Source of the DNA: DTU089 sp964421815
GTDB lineage: Bacteria; Bacillota; Clostridia; Oscillospirales; Acutalibacteraceae
Length of the DNA: 52,285 nt
Direction: 5' to 3'
NCBI GenBank assembly: GCA_964421815.1
Contig: CAYQYT010000015.1
Span: 1-52,285 of the forward strand
Shown here: positions 25,969 to 36,267 of the stretch, piece after piece
Layout: the number at the start of each line of letters is the position of its first letter
Numbering within the stretch: the stretch's first letter is position 1
Translations under genes and position numbers: made by a program
Notes under the pieces: model-generated
What the model saw: the letters and a program-made list of their open reading frames with translations, nothing else
Told to the model about the DNA's origin: nothing
Databases searched by the model: none

Positions 25969-28900
25969 TTAAAACATCATTCTAATTGAATGTGTATCAA
26001 GAACGTTAATAACACCATCACCGGTCATGTCGTTAGCAATGAAGAAATAGTAATGTTCTTCGGAATAAGTTTCATTCCCTAAGTTGACCTCCAATGCCTT
26101 TCGGTAGTCAGCATTATTTACAATACCGTTACCATCCACATCACCCATAATAATGAATGTGTTTGATTCATAAACTTCGCCCGTGAACTTTGATTTAAGA
26201 GTAATTGTTGAACCGGTACCCACTAAATCCTCGTCGGCAAGCATCTCGCCTGTGTAGGATTTGATTTCAACAACTGTTTCATCATTCTCGAATTTTCCGA
26301 GGATTTGGGAAACACTTGTACCTGCATCAACACCCGTAATTAAATTCTTTTCGCCGTCAATGATGATACCGCTTTCTTCTGTGGGAATAAGTTTCTTTGC
26401 CTCGGCAAAAATTACCGCGTTAAAGTCGCCGCTTACAGCAGAGTCCGCGGCAATAGCGGTGCCGTTCTCATAGTACCAACCGAAATATGCGGTGTCCGCG
26501 GTATTATCGGGAATTGCGGGAGCGCTTATGGAACTGAAAGTCGCGCCGTTCACATATCTTTCGGTAGTCAGAACTTCTCCATCCGCACCCTTGAATGTTA
26601 CGGTGTAATACTTCTTGTTTTCAAGTTCATTTTTAAGACTTTCCAGATTACTTGTTGCGGTATTAACAGTTGCCTGTTCCTCTTTTGTCAAATCCTTGGG
26701 AAGTCCGCTGTCGATAGTGCTAACAGCATCCTTATATGCTTTGAACGCATCTTCATCGTAAATGGGATTGCCGTTTTCGTCCTCATTTACAAGACTGTCC
26801 GCAACCGCTTTTGCGTTATTGTAATCGGTATAATTCGCTTTCTCCTGTGCTCCGTTTACCGCACTATCAATGGTGTCTTTTACGGCATCAACGGTTGCCT
26901 GTTNNNNNNNNNNNNNNNNNNNNNNNNNNNNNNNNNNNNNNNNNNNNNNNNNNNNNNNNNNNNNNNNNNNNNNNNNNNNNNNNNNNNNNNNNNNNNNNNN
27001 NNNTTGCAAGGTCTTTATCAAGAGCATCATAGGCATCCTTTGCCGCCTGTGCATTCTTGATAGTTTCATCGGTATATGTGCCCTCGGGAGCATTGAGAAT
27101 GTTGTCAAGGTTTTTCTTTACTTCCTCAAGTTCGCTGTAATTTGCTTTCTCCTGGGCTCCGTTTACCGCACTATCAATGGTGTCTTTTACGGCATCAACG
27201 GTTGCCTGTTCGGATTTTGCAAGGTCTTTATCAAGAGCATCATAGGCATCCTTTGCCGCCTGTGCATTCTTAATAGTTTCGTCGGTGTATGTGCCCTCGG
27301 GAGCATTGAGAATATTGTCAAGTTCTTTCTTTGCTTCCTCAAGTTTGCTGTAATTTGCTTTCTCCTGTGCATTGTTCAGAACATTGTTGAGAGAATCCGT
27401 TGCGTTACTGATAGTTTCGCGGTTTTCCGCCGTATCTGCAAGATCCTTATCAATAGCACCTGCCGAATTCATAGCTTCTTCCGCGGCTTTAACAGTTTCG
27501 CTTGTGTATTTATCGGGATTATTTACAATTTCCTGAACCTTGTTCAAAGCGTTATCATATTCGCTGTAATCCGCCTTGAACTCTGCGTCCGCAACGGCCG
27601 CTTCCAACTGTGAAGTTATTGCATCAACAGTTTCCTGACTGCTTGCGGGAAGGTTTTTGTCAAGAGTTATTGCATTATCATAAATTGCTTGGATTTCTGC
27701 AATAGTTTTATCGGTATATGTACCCTCGGGGGCAGTTAAGATTTTTTCCGCCTCGTCCATTGCCTTTTCAAAATCCGTGTAATCGGCACGCTTTGTTGCT
27801 TCTATATTTGCAATAGCATCTTTTATCTGTGCCGTGGCAGAATCAATGATCTGCTGATTTTCTCCCGTTGCAGTAAGTTCTTTGTCAAGACCGTTGTGAA
27901 TTCCGTTTATTCCTTCAATAAACGCGTTGAATGTATCCTCGTCATAAATCTTGTTACCGTAGCCGTCATCGTTTCCGCTATTTATAATCTCTTGTGCTTT
28001 GATATATGCTTCAAAGTATTCGCTGTAATCGGCACCCTCTGCAAGACTGTCATAAGCGGCTTTAAGCGCGGCATACTGTGCATCAACCAAATCCTGTGAA
28101 TAGTATGCTTCGCCATTTGCCATATCTGCGGGTACTTCCTTGAAAGCATTATAAAGGTTAACTAATGAAGCAAGTGTGTAATTTGTTTCAAGTCTTCCGT
28201 TTACAATGTCTTCAACCTCGCCGTAAAGAGCGTTGAGGGCACGGGCATCCGTTATTTTTACATTCACGGGAATATGCACATGGCGGAAAGTTGTGGAACC
28301 TTCAATACCTATGAAAGTCTCCACGTATGACCAACCGAACCAGAAAGCATAGGTTGCATCAACAGTCGCGCTGTTTTCACCGGATGCGCCCACATAATAT
28401 ATTTCTGCATGTGCGGAGGATTTAGTTCCGGAAACCTGAACAAGATTGATAAGCCCGTTTGTTGCAAGTGCGGGACCCCCGGTATTTACCCATGTATTGT
28501 GGTGAGTAATATTGCCCTCCTGATCCACATTAACAGCAGAATCGGTATATGTGAGTGCTTCAACTCCGCTGACGCTTGCAGCAACCAATTCGGTTTGATT
28601 CAAAGTAATGTTTTCAAGTCCGTGGCAATGGCTATCCGTAGAGCAAACAGAGGACGGATTTGCCGGTGTGGAAACGGAAAATCCCAGGTTACGCATTTTC
28701 AATTTGTAGTTTGACTTTGTGTTTCTAACCGCGATATCGGTTCCCAATATAAATTTCTGACCGTCCGCTATCTGCATAAAGTTGTATTGAGTTGTGGCAA
28801 GAGAAAACTCCAGAGGGCTGTTGCCCAAATCCTCCCCTATATCATCCTGGGTGAAGACATTATCTTCATTAAGATGAACAGAAACAAGCTTATCCTGTGC

Positions 28901-31015
28901 CGCATAGAGAGCGTCAACCGCCGCATTTACAGTTGCCTGTTGATCCGCGGTGAGATTTTTGGGAAGATTTTTATTGATTTCATAAATCTCATCAATAAAG
29001 GTGTTGTAACTTTCCTCTGTATAATTGGATTCTTTGAGTGCCGTCATTTTCTCGAAAACTTCAACAAATTCCGAATAGTCCGCAACTTCCTCGGGGATTG
29101 TTGTAAGATCGCTGATGAACTTATCCACGGTTTCTTGGGTATAGTATTTAGTTCCGTTGAGCAAATCCTCGGGAACGGAATCCACCGCCGCTTGAAGTGC
29201 AGTAAGGTATCCCTCGGAATGTGTGCCGGGATTTGCGAGAGTCGCCTTTGCCTCCTCAACAGCGGCAATAAGGGCTCTGGCGTCGGTAATTGTCACCGTT
29301 GTGGTAAAAGATCCGTCATCATACGTGTACGCACCTATCCAGTTACTGTAACTCGCATAAACATTCTGGTCAAAAGTATAGGTTTTTTCTCCTGTTTCAT
29401 CTTTGGTTAAGCCTGTAAAAACAGGTGTAGTTTGCAAATAGTATTTTTTACCTTCTTTAAAACCTCCGTATCCGGGATTAATAACACCCTCCGCCAAATT
29501 AATAACGGAACTTCCGGTGTTAACAACCCCGTTGCCGTCAGTCTCCTGCCAACATTTGAAAATTGTAACGCCTTTTAAACCGTTTTTAACCGCCTTTGTT
29601 GAAATTGTTTGATTTGTCAGTATGGATGATGAATCCAACTTTGTTATAAACGGAACCGCGTTGCCGCCCGCATCCGTTTTAACCAAATCAGAATAGAACT
29701 TTCTGTCAGACTCTCCATCCACTCTATCAATTACCCATTTCTGAATAAAGGAAAATTTTTGATCATCTTTTATCTGAATAAATTTAAAATCGTTTTGAAC
29801 GGTAAAATTAGTTCTGTTTACATTTATGGTATTGCCCGAACTCTCTCCGGCAGAACCGTTTATAACAAGACCGTTATATGCCTCTTTAAGTGCATTAGTT
29901 GCCGCGTCAACGGTTGCCTGTTGTGTCTTGTCAAGATTTTTGGGAAGATTTGCGTTTATTTCCTCGATTTTTGCCTGAAATTGTGCAAAACTCTCTGCAT
30001 TATATATGCCGTTCTCGTTGGTCAGTGCTTTAAGCGAAGCGTATGTTTCGCTGTACTCCCTGTAATCCGCCGCGTTCAAACTGATTGTTTTAATTAATTC
30101 CGCGTAGCTGTCAATTTCGCTCTGGCTGTAAACCTCGGAGAGATTCTTTAATCCGTCGGGAATTGAATCCAAAGTTGCTTCAACGGATGAAACATAAGCA
30201 GGAGTATAGTTTTCGGGATTTGCAAGGACTGCCTGTGCCTTTGCAAGTTCCTCAACAAATTCTCTTGCGTCAAGAATACGGATTTTTGTTTCAAGGCGAA
30301 GTTCAAACCTTGCCGAAGCCGAGTCATCGCGCATTCTCCAGTTCCACTTGTATGAATCGTAAAAACCTGTGTTAACCTCACCCTTTTCGGAAGAACTCAA
30401 GCCCTTTATGATGAATTTGTTATTTAAATGATAGTTCTTGCATCCGGCAGCATCCGTCCATTTTCCTTCAAGTTCGCCGGTGGGATTATTTGCGTCCGCT
30501 GTAAAAAGGTTGGACGCATTGTTGTTGGCAGCAGACCATGTATTGTCGGGAACATAGTATTTGTTAAGGAAGTCCTCGGTATTGTTGGTTGTGATTGCAG
30601 GAACTTCCATAAGATCGGTACCCTGACCCACACCGTTTTCACCAACGGTTGTCGAATCTGTTTCCCCGGTATAATGGCTTACACCTTCAAAAGTTAAAAT
30701 CATATCCGATGTACTAACATCGCTGTATTTTTTCTGTAAACCCACATTCTGGGTAAATGTAAAATACTCGTCATTCTGTGTCTGATAAAACGTGTAACTT
30801 GTGTTTTCAACATCTATATTCAGCTTATATAAATCATCGTAGCTGAATGTACCCGTTGCCTCTATGGGTTCCGTGGGGGTTTCCGCCGTGCCTGTCTGTG
30901 TTGCCGCATAGGGAACCGCATCTGCCGCCCCTGTTGCAACATAAGTTACGGGTAAACTTCCCAAAGCAACAAACACGGAAAGAACAAAGGACAAAATTTT
31001 TCTTGTTTTCTTCAT
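25969..31015 (-). CDS. Giant secreted FIVAR-repeat protein with C-terminal dockerin
   Basis: More than 1,600 residues, interrupted by the assembly gap. A signal peptide (KKTRKILSFVLSVFVALGSL, cut near an AxA) is followed by three similar blocks, each a beta-rich module starting with a FxFxQ-x-x-D-x-x-x-F motif, then LDARE or TDARAL and a pair of helical FIVAR-like repeats (ANLPKNLDKTQQATVDAA type). Further FIVAR-like repeats of 71 residues occupy the middle. The C terminus has a short MucBP/SLAP-like segment and a dockerin with two calcium loops (GDVDGNGIVNNADYRKAL and DMTGDGVINVLD). Dockerins dock onto cohesins of a scaffold protein; none is in this window. Probably binds cell-surface or plant/host glycans. 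The frame before and after the gap differs only because the 100 N are a placeholder. Confidence 0.85.
26904..27003. other. Assembly gap (100 N) inside a tandem repeat
   Basis: Flanks are the interior of a 213-base (71-codon) repeat: the motif TTGCAAGGTCTTTATC occurs at 27004 and again at 27217. Comparing with the intact copy, the true missing length should be 6 bases plus a whole number of 213-base units. 100 N is not such a number and breaks the frame artificially. Confidence 0.9.
27004..27430 (-). repeat. 213-base near-identical tandem repeats in the dockerin protein gene
   Basis: Two consecutive copies with only scattered differences (for example NLDNILNAPEGTYTDETIKN against ELDNILNAPEGTYTDETIKN), and part of a third beyond the gap. 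High nucleotide identity points to recent expansion and copy-number change. Confidence 0.85.
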
Positions 31016-31074
31016 TTCAACTCACCTTTCCAAAAATATTGAATATTAAATAATATGTAATATACGTATTAGGT

Positions 31075-31103
31075 AGTATAGCACCCAATGACAGTCTTGT
31101 CAA
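31075..31103 (-). promoter_or_regulatory. Promoter of the dockerin protein gene
   Basis: Minus strand: -35 TTGACA (31103-31098), 17-base spacer ending TGC, -10 TATACT (31080-31075); near-consensus and extended. Leader of about 55 bases. Confidence 0.75.
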
Positions 31104-31211
31104 TAATGCACAAATATTTTTACCTATTATTAACAAATCGTTCAAAACCCTCGCTTTGTCGGCAAAAAATAACCAACACACCCCCTATACAATTGTCGAA
31201 TATGTCCACAA

Positions 31212-31251
31212 AAAAAGGATGTAAAAAACTTTCGTTTTTTACATCCTTTTT
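31212..31251. terminator. Terminator after the radical SAM gene
   Basis: Stem AAAAAGGATGTAAAAAAC / GTTTTTTACATCCTTTTT with a TTTC loop. It serves the minus-strand gene ending at 31264 and would also stop plus-strand transcripts. Confidence 0.85.
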
Positions 31252-31263
31252 ATATAACTGCGT

Positions 31264-32652
31264 TTATTTATGGTCTTTGTAATATTGGGTATGAGTTTTC
31301 GGATGGGGATTATTCTCCCAAAGTTCCGTTGCCACCGGCTTCCATGCGGCACTGAAATCGTCACATTTTGAACAAAGTTCTTCAACTGTTTCCTGGGATA
31401 CAAAATCCGTACTTTTTGCGCCGGTTTCCCTAATGATTTTTCTCAGAATCTGCGGATTTTCAAGCATGGGGCAGGGCATCAGATGATTGTCGTTAAAGGG
31501 TTGACCCTTTCTGTATGCCATAAACAGCGGTTTTTGAAGCGCCTCAAAAAGAGTATCCGTCTTAATATTGGAGTCGGAATAGTGAATGAATACGCAGGGC
31601 TCAATATCGCCCTTTGAATTGATATGGAAGTAGTTCCTTCCGCCGGCAATACAGCCTCCCACATATTCTCCGTCATCCTGGAAATCCATAACAAACAAGG
31701 GCTTACCCGTGTGTCCGTTACGCATTTTTTTCATCCAGTAATACATATACTTACGCTGTGACGGAGTGGGAATCAATGTTTTGTCCCCATTCTTTCCCAC
31801 GGGCATAAAGTTGAAATAGAATGCGTACTTAACTCCCGCGTCAACCATCTTGTCGAGGAATTCGTCGCTTGTAACGTCGCTGACATTTTTACTTGTGTAG
31901 CACACGGAAATACCGAACAGAATCTTCTCCTGTTTCAGAAGTTCCATAGCCTTAATTGTATTCTTGTAAGCACCGGCGCCCCGACGGTCATCGTTACTGC
32001 ACTCGTCACCCTCAATGGAGAGGGCAAGGGTGATATTTCCGCATTTTTTAATATCGTCACAAAGTTTTTTGTCAATAAGTGTCGCGTTGGTGTAAATCAG
32101 GAATGTACACTCGGGATTTTCCTTTGCAACAGTAACTATATCCGCTTTTCTGATAAGGGGCTCGCCCCCCGTAAGCATATAGAAATGTGTGCCGAGTTCT
32201 TTGCCCTGGCTGACAATACTTCTCATTTCATCAAGAGAAAGTTGGAAATTATGACCGTATTCCGCCGCCCAACAGCCCTTGCATTTAAGGTTGCAGGCGC
32301 TTGTGGGGTCAAAAAGAATTATAAACGGAATATTGCAGTTGTATTTATCGCGGTTTGCACGTACTGTTTTTGTACCGAAATAGCCTGCGTGAACCCCGAG
32401 AGAAAGAAGCAAGGATTTTACCAAATCCCTGTCAACGTCGTTGAGAATATTTTTGGCAAGGTGCATATACACATTGTCTTTGTCCGAAACTGCCGCCCTC
32501 ATTTTTTTAAAATTCTCTTTAGGATACATTGTGAAATAACGTTCTGCAACATTCAGAATTTTCAAAAGATTTTCTTCAGGAGCTTTGTCAATATACTTCA
32601 GAATCCGCGAAAGCGCCTTATCAGCCGCAAAATGAGCCGCTCTGTGTTCCAT
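31264..32652 (-). CDS. Radical SAM/SPASM-like protein, substrate unknown
   Basis: About 462 residues. An N-terminal helical region of some 100 residues precedes a radical SAM domain with the cluster motif at Cys120, Cys124 and Cys127 (SACNLKCKGCW) and FYMLTGGEPLI for SAM. The C-terminal half has SPASM-type cysteines (GGCIAGGRNYFHI, IEPCVFIHYSD, PCPMLENP, CSKCDDF) for additional clusters. Such proteins modify peptides or proteins, or serve in cofactor pathways; no peptide substrate gene is seen next to it. ATG 32652 is preceded by AAGGAGGT; the longer frame from 32679 is not favoured. Confidence 0.85.
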   Translation of the reverse strand: MEHRAAHFAADKALSRILKYIDKAPEENLLKILNVAERYFTMYPKENFKKMRAAVSDKDNVYMHLAKNILNDVDRDLVKSLLLSLGVHAGYFGTKTVRANRDKYNCNIPFIILFDPTSACNLKCKGCWAAEYGHNFQLSLDEMRSIVSQGKELGTHFYMLTGGEPLIRKADIVTVAKENPECTFLIYTNATLIDKKLCDDIKKCGNITLALSIEGDECSNDDRRGAGAYKNTIKAMELLKQEKILFGISVCYTSKNVSDVTSDEFLDKMVDAGVKYAFYFNFMPVGKNGDKTLIPTPSQRKYMYYWMKKMRNGHTGKPLFVMDFQDDGEYVGGCIAGGRNYFHINSKGDIEPCVFIHYSDSNIKTDTLFEALQKPLFMAYRKGQPFNDNHLMPCPMLENPQILRKIIRETGAKSTDFVSQETVEELCSKCDDFSAAWKPVATELWENNPHPKTHTQYYKDHK

Positions 32653-32688
32653 ATCGGTTACCTCCTTAAAAAATCTCATAACTTTATA

Positions 32689-32717
32689 ATGATATCACAC
32701 ATTCCATTATTTGTAAA
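32689..32717 (-). promoter_or_regulatory. Promoter of the radical SAM gene
   Basis: Minus strand: TTTACA (32717-32712), 17-base spacer ending TGA, TATCAT (32694-32689). Confidence 0.5.
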
Positions 32718-32787
32718 CTGTTGAAAACAATTGTTTACAAAAAAATTATTAGTATTTTATCCGCATTTTATACGCTTCTCAATTTTC

Positions 32788-32816
32788 TTGACACTGATTA
32801 TATTTGCCTTTATAAT
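32788..32816 (+). promoter_or_regulatory. Fully consensus sigma-A promoter for the MFS-DUF4091 operon
   Basis: TTGACA (32788-32793), exactly 17 bases, TATAAT (32811-32816). No operator palindrome is obvious around it. Confidence 0.88.
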
Positions 32817-32850
32817 TGAACCGTAAATATATCAAGGAGTAACGTGATTT

Positions 32851-34239
32851 ATGAGCAAGAATAAAATAAAAACCCCGTCGGAAAATAAGCTTTCGGGCAG
32901 AATCTGGTTCAATCTCTGCCTTTTCGGCTTCGTGGGTCAGGTGGCTTGGAACCTGGAAAATATGTACTACAACACATTTATGTACAACACCGTCTATGAA
33001 GGCGGTGCGGTTACGGGTTCCCTTTCCTCCATGACGGCTATTAAATTGATGGTGGCATTCAGCGCAGTCACCGCGGTAGTCACAACCTTTGTAATGGGAA
33101 ACCTTTCGGACAAAATGAATAAACGCAAGGTTTTCATTTCCGTGGGCTATCTTATCTGGGGTATTATCACCGCAGCTTTCGGTTTTCTCACAAAAGAAAA
33201 TATCGGCGGGCTTTTCGGACTTACGGAAGTCTCTCAAATCGTCACCGCTACGGCAATTTCAATCATTGTAATGGACTGCGTTATGACATTTGTGGGCTCA
33301 ACAAGTAACGATTCCGCTTTTAACGCCTGGGTAACGGACATTACCACCCCAAAAAACCGTGCCACAGCCGAAAGCGTACTTGCCATTCTCCCGGTTGTTG
33401 CAATGGTGGTAGTTGTTGTTTTTGGCGGTATGATTGAGCCTTTGGGCGGATATTCAAACTTCTTTTTCATCATCGGCGGTTTTGTAATTCTCTGCGGAAT
33501 AATCGGTTTGTTCTCCTTAAAAGACTCAAGAAACGGCGAGAGAAACCCCAACAAAAACTATTGGAAAGACCTTATATACGGTTTCAAACCCTCCGTTATC
33601 AAAGAAAACAGCAAACTGTATATTTCTCTCGTTGCAGTTTGCATTTACTCCGTAGCCGTCCAGATTTTCTTCCCCTACCTTCTCATTTATCTGGATCACG
33701 GCTTGGGCTTTAAAATCGAGAATCTCTTACAGTACATTACACTTCCCGTTATTATTGCCGCGCCCTTTGTGCTTATAGGAATCGGCGCACTCATAATTAT
33801 TGCGGGTAAGGTTATTGACAAGGTGGGCAAGAAGAATCTTGTTTTCGGTGCGACCGCTTTATTTATTGTGGGTCTTATTGGGGCAGGTCTCACCCACTCC
33901 ATCGGAAAATTTGCTCTTGCCGCAATCCCACTTTTTGCGGGCTACGGACTTTTGGGAATTATGCTTAACTCCACCGTCCGCGACTACACTCCCGAGGACA
34001 AAACGGGACTTTTCCAGGGTATAAGAATGATTTTCTTTGTGCTTATTCCCATGATTGTGGGTCCCTCCATAGGGGACGCTGTCTGCAAAGCCGCGTCGGG
34101 TGCCGTTTATTTTGAAAACGGTATGGAAAAATATGAACCCTGCGCCGAAATGTTCCTTGCCGCAGGTATTTTTGCCCTGCTGATTCTCGTACCCCTTGTT
34201 ATACTGCGTAAAAAAGGCATTGACAGAAAAGAGGTTTAA
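32851..34239 (+). CDS. MFS transporter, probably glycoside uptake
   Basis: 462 residues with about 12 membrane segments. The loop MGNLSDKMNKRKVFISVGYL after the second or third helix is the typical MFS motif A (G-x-x-x-D-x-x-x-R-R type), and a second KVIDKVGKKNLVFG is at the equivalent site of the second half. Overall it resembles glycoside-pentoside-hexuronide or SLC45-like sugar transporters. The DUF4091 glycosidase-like gene begins four bases after its stop, which supports import of an oligosaccharide or glycoside. Confidence 0.8.
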   Translation: MSKNKIKTPSENKLSGRIWFNLCLFGFVGQVAWNLENMYYNTFMYNTVYEGGAVTGSLSSMTAIKLMVAFSAVTAVVTTFVMGNLSDKMNKRKVFISVGYLIWGIITAAFGFLTKENIGGLFGLTEVSQIVTATAISIIVMDCVMTFVGSTSNDSAFNAWVTDITTPKNRATAESVLAILPVVAMVVVVVFGGMIEPLGGYSNFFFIIGGFVILCGIIGLFSLKDSRNGERNPNKNYWKDLIYGFKPSVIKENSKLYISLVAVCIYSVAVQIFFPYLLIYLDHGLGFKIENLLQYITLPVIIAAPFVLIGIGALIIIAGKVIDKVGKKNLVFGATALFIVGLIGAGLTHSIGKFALAAIPLFAGYGLLGIMLNSTVRDYTPEDKTGLFQGIRMIFFVLIPMIVGPSIGDAVCKAASGAVYFENGMEKYEPCAEMFLAAGIFALLILVPLVILRKKGIDRKEV

Positions 34240-34242
34240 TCC

Positions 34243-35865
34243 GTGAAAGTTCTTTTACTCTCCTCCCTTACTAAAGTTTTCAAAGATACAGAGCCGAATT
34301 TCGAGGAATTCACATCTTTTTCTTCCCTAAAAAACGAAAACATATCTTTCCAAGTGGCTTTTATGGCAGAAAAAAAGGAAGAAACTAAAATTGGTATCGA
34401 CCTTTCATCCCCTTTAAAGAATGATATCAAACTTTACTCCGTTAAAAATATGCCCTGTGAAAAAAGCGGGTACGATTATTCGGATTCCTATCATTATGAC
34501 CTTAACAGAAAGGAATTCCCCGATTTACTTATGCCTTTAAATGACTGCATAACAGTTAAAAAGGGGGAATGGAACTCCCTTTGGGTTGAATACACTCCCA
34601 AAAAATCCGCCGTGGGCAAAAAGAAAATTAACATTACCCTGACCTTTGGGGAAACCGCCATAACAAAAACCTTTACTCTCAATATCATTGACAGAGAACT
34701 TCCCAAGCAGGAACTGCTTTTCACAAACTGGTTCCACAACGACTGTATTTGCACCTACTATGGTGTGGAAATATTTTCCGACAAATATTGGGAAATTGCG
34801 GAGAATTACATAAAAAATGCCGCAGAACACGGTGTAAATATGCTTCTTACTCCCATATTTACTCCCCCATTGGACACGGAAGTGGGGGGCGAACGTCCCA
34901 CAGTTCAACTTGTCAAAGTAATAAAAGAGGGCGGCTGTTACAGTTTCGGTTTTGAAAATTTCAGAAAATACATAAAACTCTGCCTAAAAAACGGAATCGA
35001 AGCCTTTGAAATATCACATTTATTCACCCAATGGGGTGCCAAACACGCACCGAAAATTGTTGCAACCGTTGACGGTGAAGAAAAAAGGATTTTCGGTTGG
35101 GAAACGGATGCCGGCAGTAAAGAATACACGGAATTTCTTGAAGCCTTTGCAACGGCTTTCAAAAAAGAGGTCAAGGCTTTGGGTATCAAAAAACGCTGTT
35201 GGTTGCACGTTTCCGACGAACCTAATCAGGAGCAGTTGGAAGATTACAAAAAAGCCGCTGATACAATCCACCGTCTTTTCCCGGATTTTAACACTTTTGA
35301 CGCACTTTCCGACATTGAATACTACCGACAGGGGCTTATAAAAACCCCCGTTTGCGCCGAGGGCGAAGCAGATATTTTCAGAGCCGAGGTCAAGGATTTC
35401 TGGACATATTACTGTTGCGGTCAGGTTAACAAATTCCTGCCCAACAGAATGTTCTCCCAACCCTCCCCCAGAAACAGAATTCTCGGTGTTCTCCTCTATA
35501 AATACAATGCAAAAGGTTTTTTGCATTGGGGGCATAATTTCTGGTACTCCCAATATTCAAAATATCCCATTGACCCCTTTAAAATTACCGCCGCGGACAA
35601 TGCTTTTCCCTCGGGGGATGCCTTTGTGGTCTATCCGGGTGAAAATGGGGAGCCTTTAAATTCTCTGCGACACGTTGTTTTTTACGATGCATTCCAGGAT
35701 TTGAGGGCATTAAAACTCCTGGAAAGCCTTACTTCAAGAAAATATGTTCTCCGATTCATTGAACAGGGACTCGATATTCCTCTTTCATTCGAAAATTATC
35801 CCCACGAACAGGAATGGCTCCTGAATTTAAGGGCAAGGGTAAACAGGGAAATTGCATCATTTTAA
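34243..35865 (+). CDS. DUF4091 protein, GH123-like glycosidase candidate
   Basis: 540 residues without signal peptide. The N-terminal beta-sandwich (residues 1-150) and a TIM-barrel-like centre (NWFHNDCICTYYGVEIFSDKYW, HVSDEPNQEQLEDYKKAADTI with an Asp-Glu pair, FWTYYCCGQ) are followed by the DUF4091 end (GFLHWGHNFW, YPGENGEPLNSLRHVVFYDAFQDLRALKLLE). This arrangement is shared with GH123-type N-acetylgalactosaminidases and many uncharacterised relatives. The DE of SDEPN is the best candidate for the catalytic pair. GTG start with GAGGT upstream; co-transcribed with the MFS transporter. Confidence 0.8.
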   Translation: MKVLLLSSLTKVFKDTEPNFEEFTSFSSLKNENISFQVAFMAEKKEETKIGIDLSSPLKNDIKLYSVKNMPCEKSGYDYSDSYHYDLNRKEFPDLLMPLNDCITVKKGEWNSLWVEYTPKKSAVGKKKINITLTFGETAITKTFTLNIIDRELPKQELLFTNWFHNDCICTYYGVEIFSDKYWEIAENYIKNAAEHGVNMLLTPIFTPPLDTEVGGERPTVQLVKVIKEGGCYSFGFENFRKYIKLCLKNGIEAFEISHLFTQWGAKHAPKIVATVDGEEKRIFGWETDAGSKEYTEFLEAFATAFKKEVKALGIKKRCWLHVSDEPNQEQLEDYKKAADTIHRLFPDFNTFDALSDIEYYRQGLIKTPVCAEGEADIFRAEVKDFWTYYCCGQVNKFLPNRMFSQPSPRNRILGVLLYKYNAKGFLHWGHNFWYSQYSKYPIDPFKITAADNAFPSGDAFVVYPGENGEPLNSLRHVVFYDAFQDLRALKLLESLTSRKYVLRFIEQGLDIPLSFENYPHEQEWLLNLRARVNREIASF

Positions 35866-35929
35866 ATTTTTCGGAGTGTTTTACGAATATAATATCTTAA
35901 ATTTTGTGTCGAAATACCATAGTTTTCTG

Positions 35930-35958
35930 TTGATTAGTGTAGAATGATATGGTATAAT
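35930..35958 (+). promoter_or_regulatory. Promoter at the left edge of the MITE-like element
   Basis: TTGATT (35930-35935), 17-base spacer ending TGG, TATAAT (35953-35958). The -10 overlaps the first two bases of the element's inverted repeat, so transcription would cross the whole element and reach the DUF4234 gene. Confidence 0.55.
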
Positions 35959-36233
35959 AGCCGAAAAGAGTCGAACCCTATATGCCTATTAAATAAATCT
36001 TTGGCACATTCGACTGTTTTTCGGCTTGCCATACGTCAGTATGGCTTCACCGATAAAACCGCCGACTGCACTCAAATCTTTATCTAATAGGTGCGAAGCA
36101 GTTTATAAATCGAGATTTTTGTTCTATCAAGGCAAAACTCGATGTAATACTGTCGTATTACGAGAGGTTTTAACGCAGATAGGGCGAAAATATCGCTTTA
36201 TAAACCATATTGTGTTCGACTCTTTTCGGCTAT
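35957..36233. mobile_element. MITE-like element of about 277 bases with 20-base terminal inverted repeats
   Basis: Ends are perfect inverted repeats: ATAGCCGAAAAGAGTCGAAC (35957-35976) and its complement (36214-36233). It carries no gene. Inside are further perfect hairpins such as GCCATAC / GTATGGC and GTAATAC / GTATTAC, and a longer pairing TTTATAAATCGAGATTTT with AAAATATCGCTTTATAAA. No clear target-site duplication is visible. Either a non-autonomous transposon or a strongly structured leader RNA of the next gene. Confidence 0.7.
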
Positions 36234-36267
36234 AATTTAACCACTAAAAGTGAAAGGAGTTGTTCTT

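Noticed and set aside
31264..32652. Radical SAM maturase for the peptide at 45937
   Set aside because: It is 13 kb away, on the other side of the tRNA boundary, with its own promoter and terminator; no evidence connects them.
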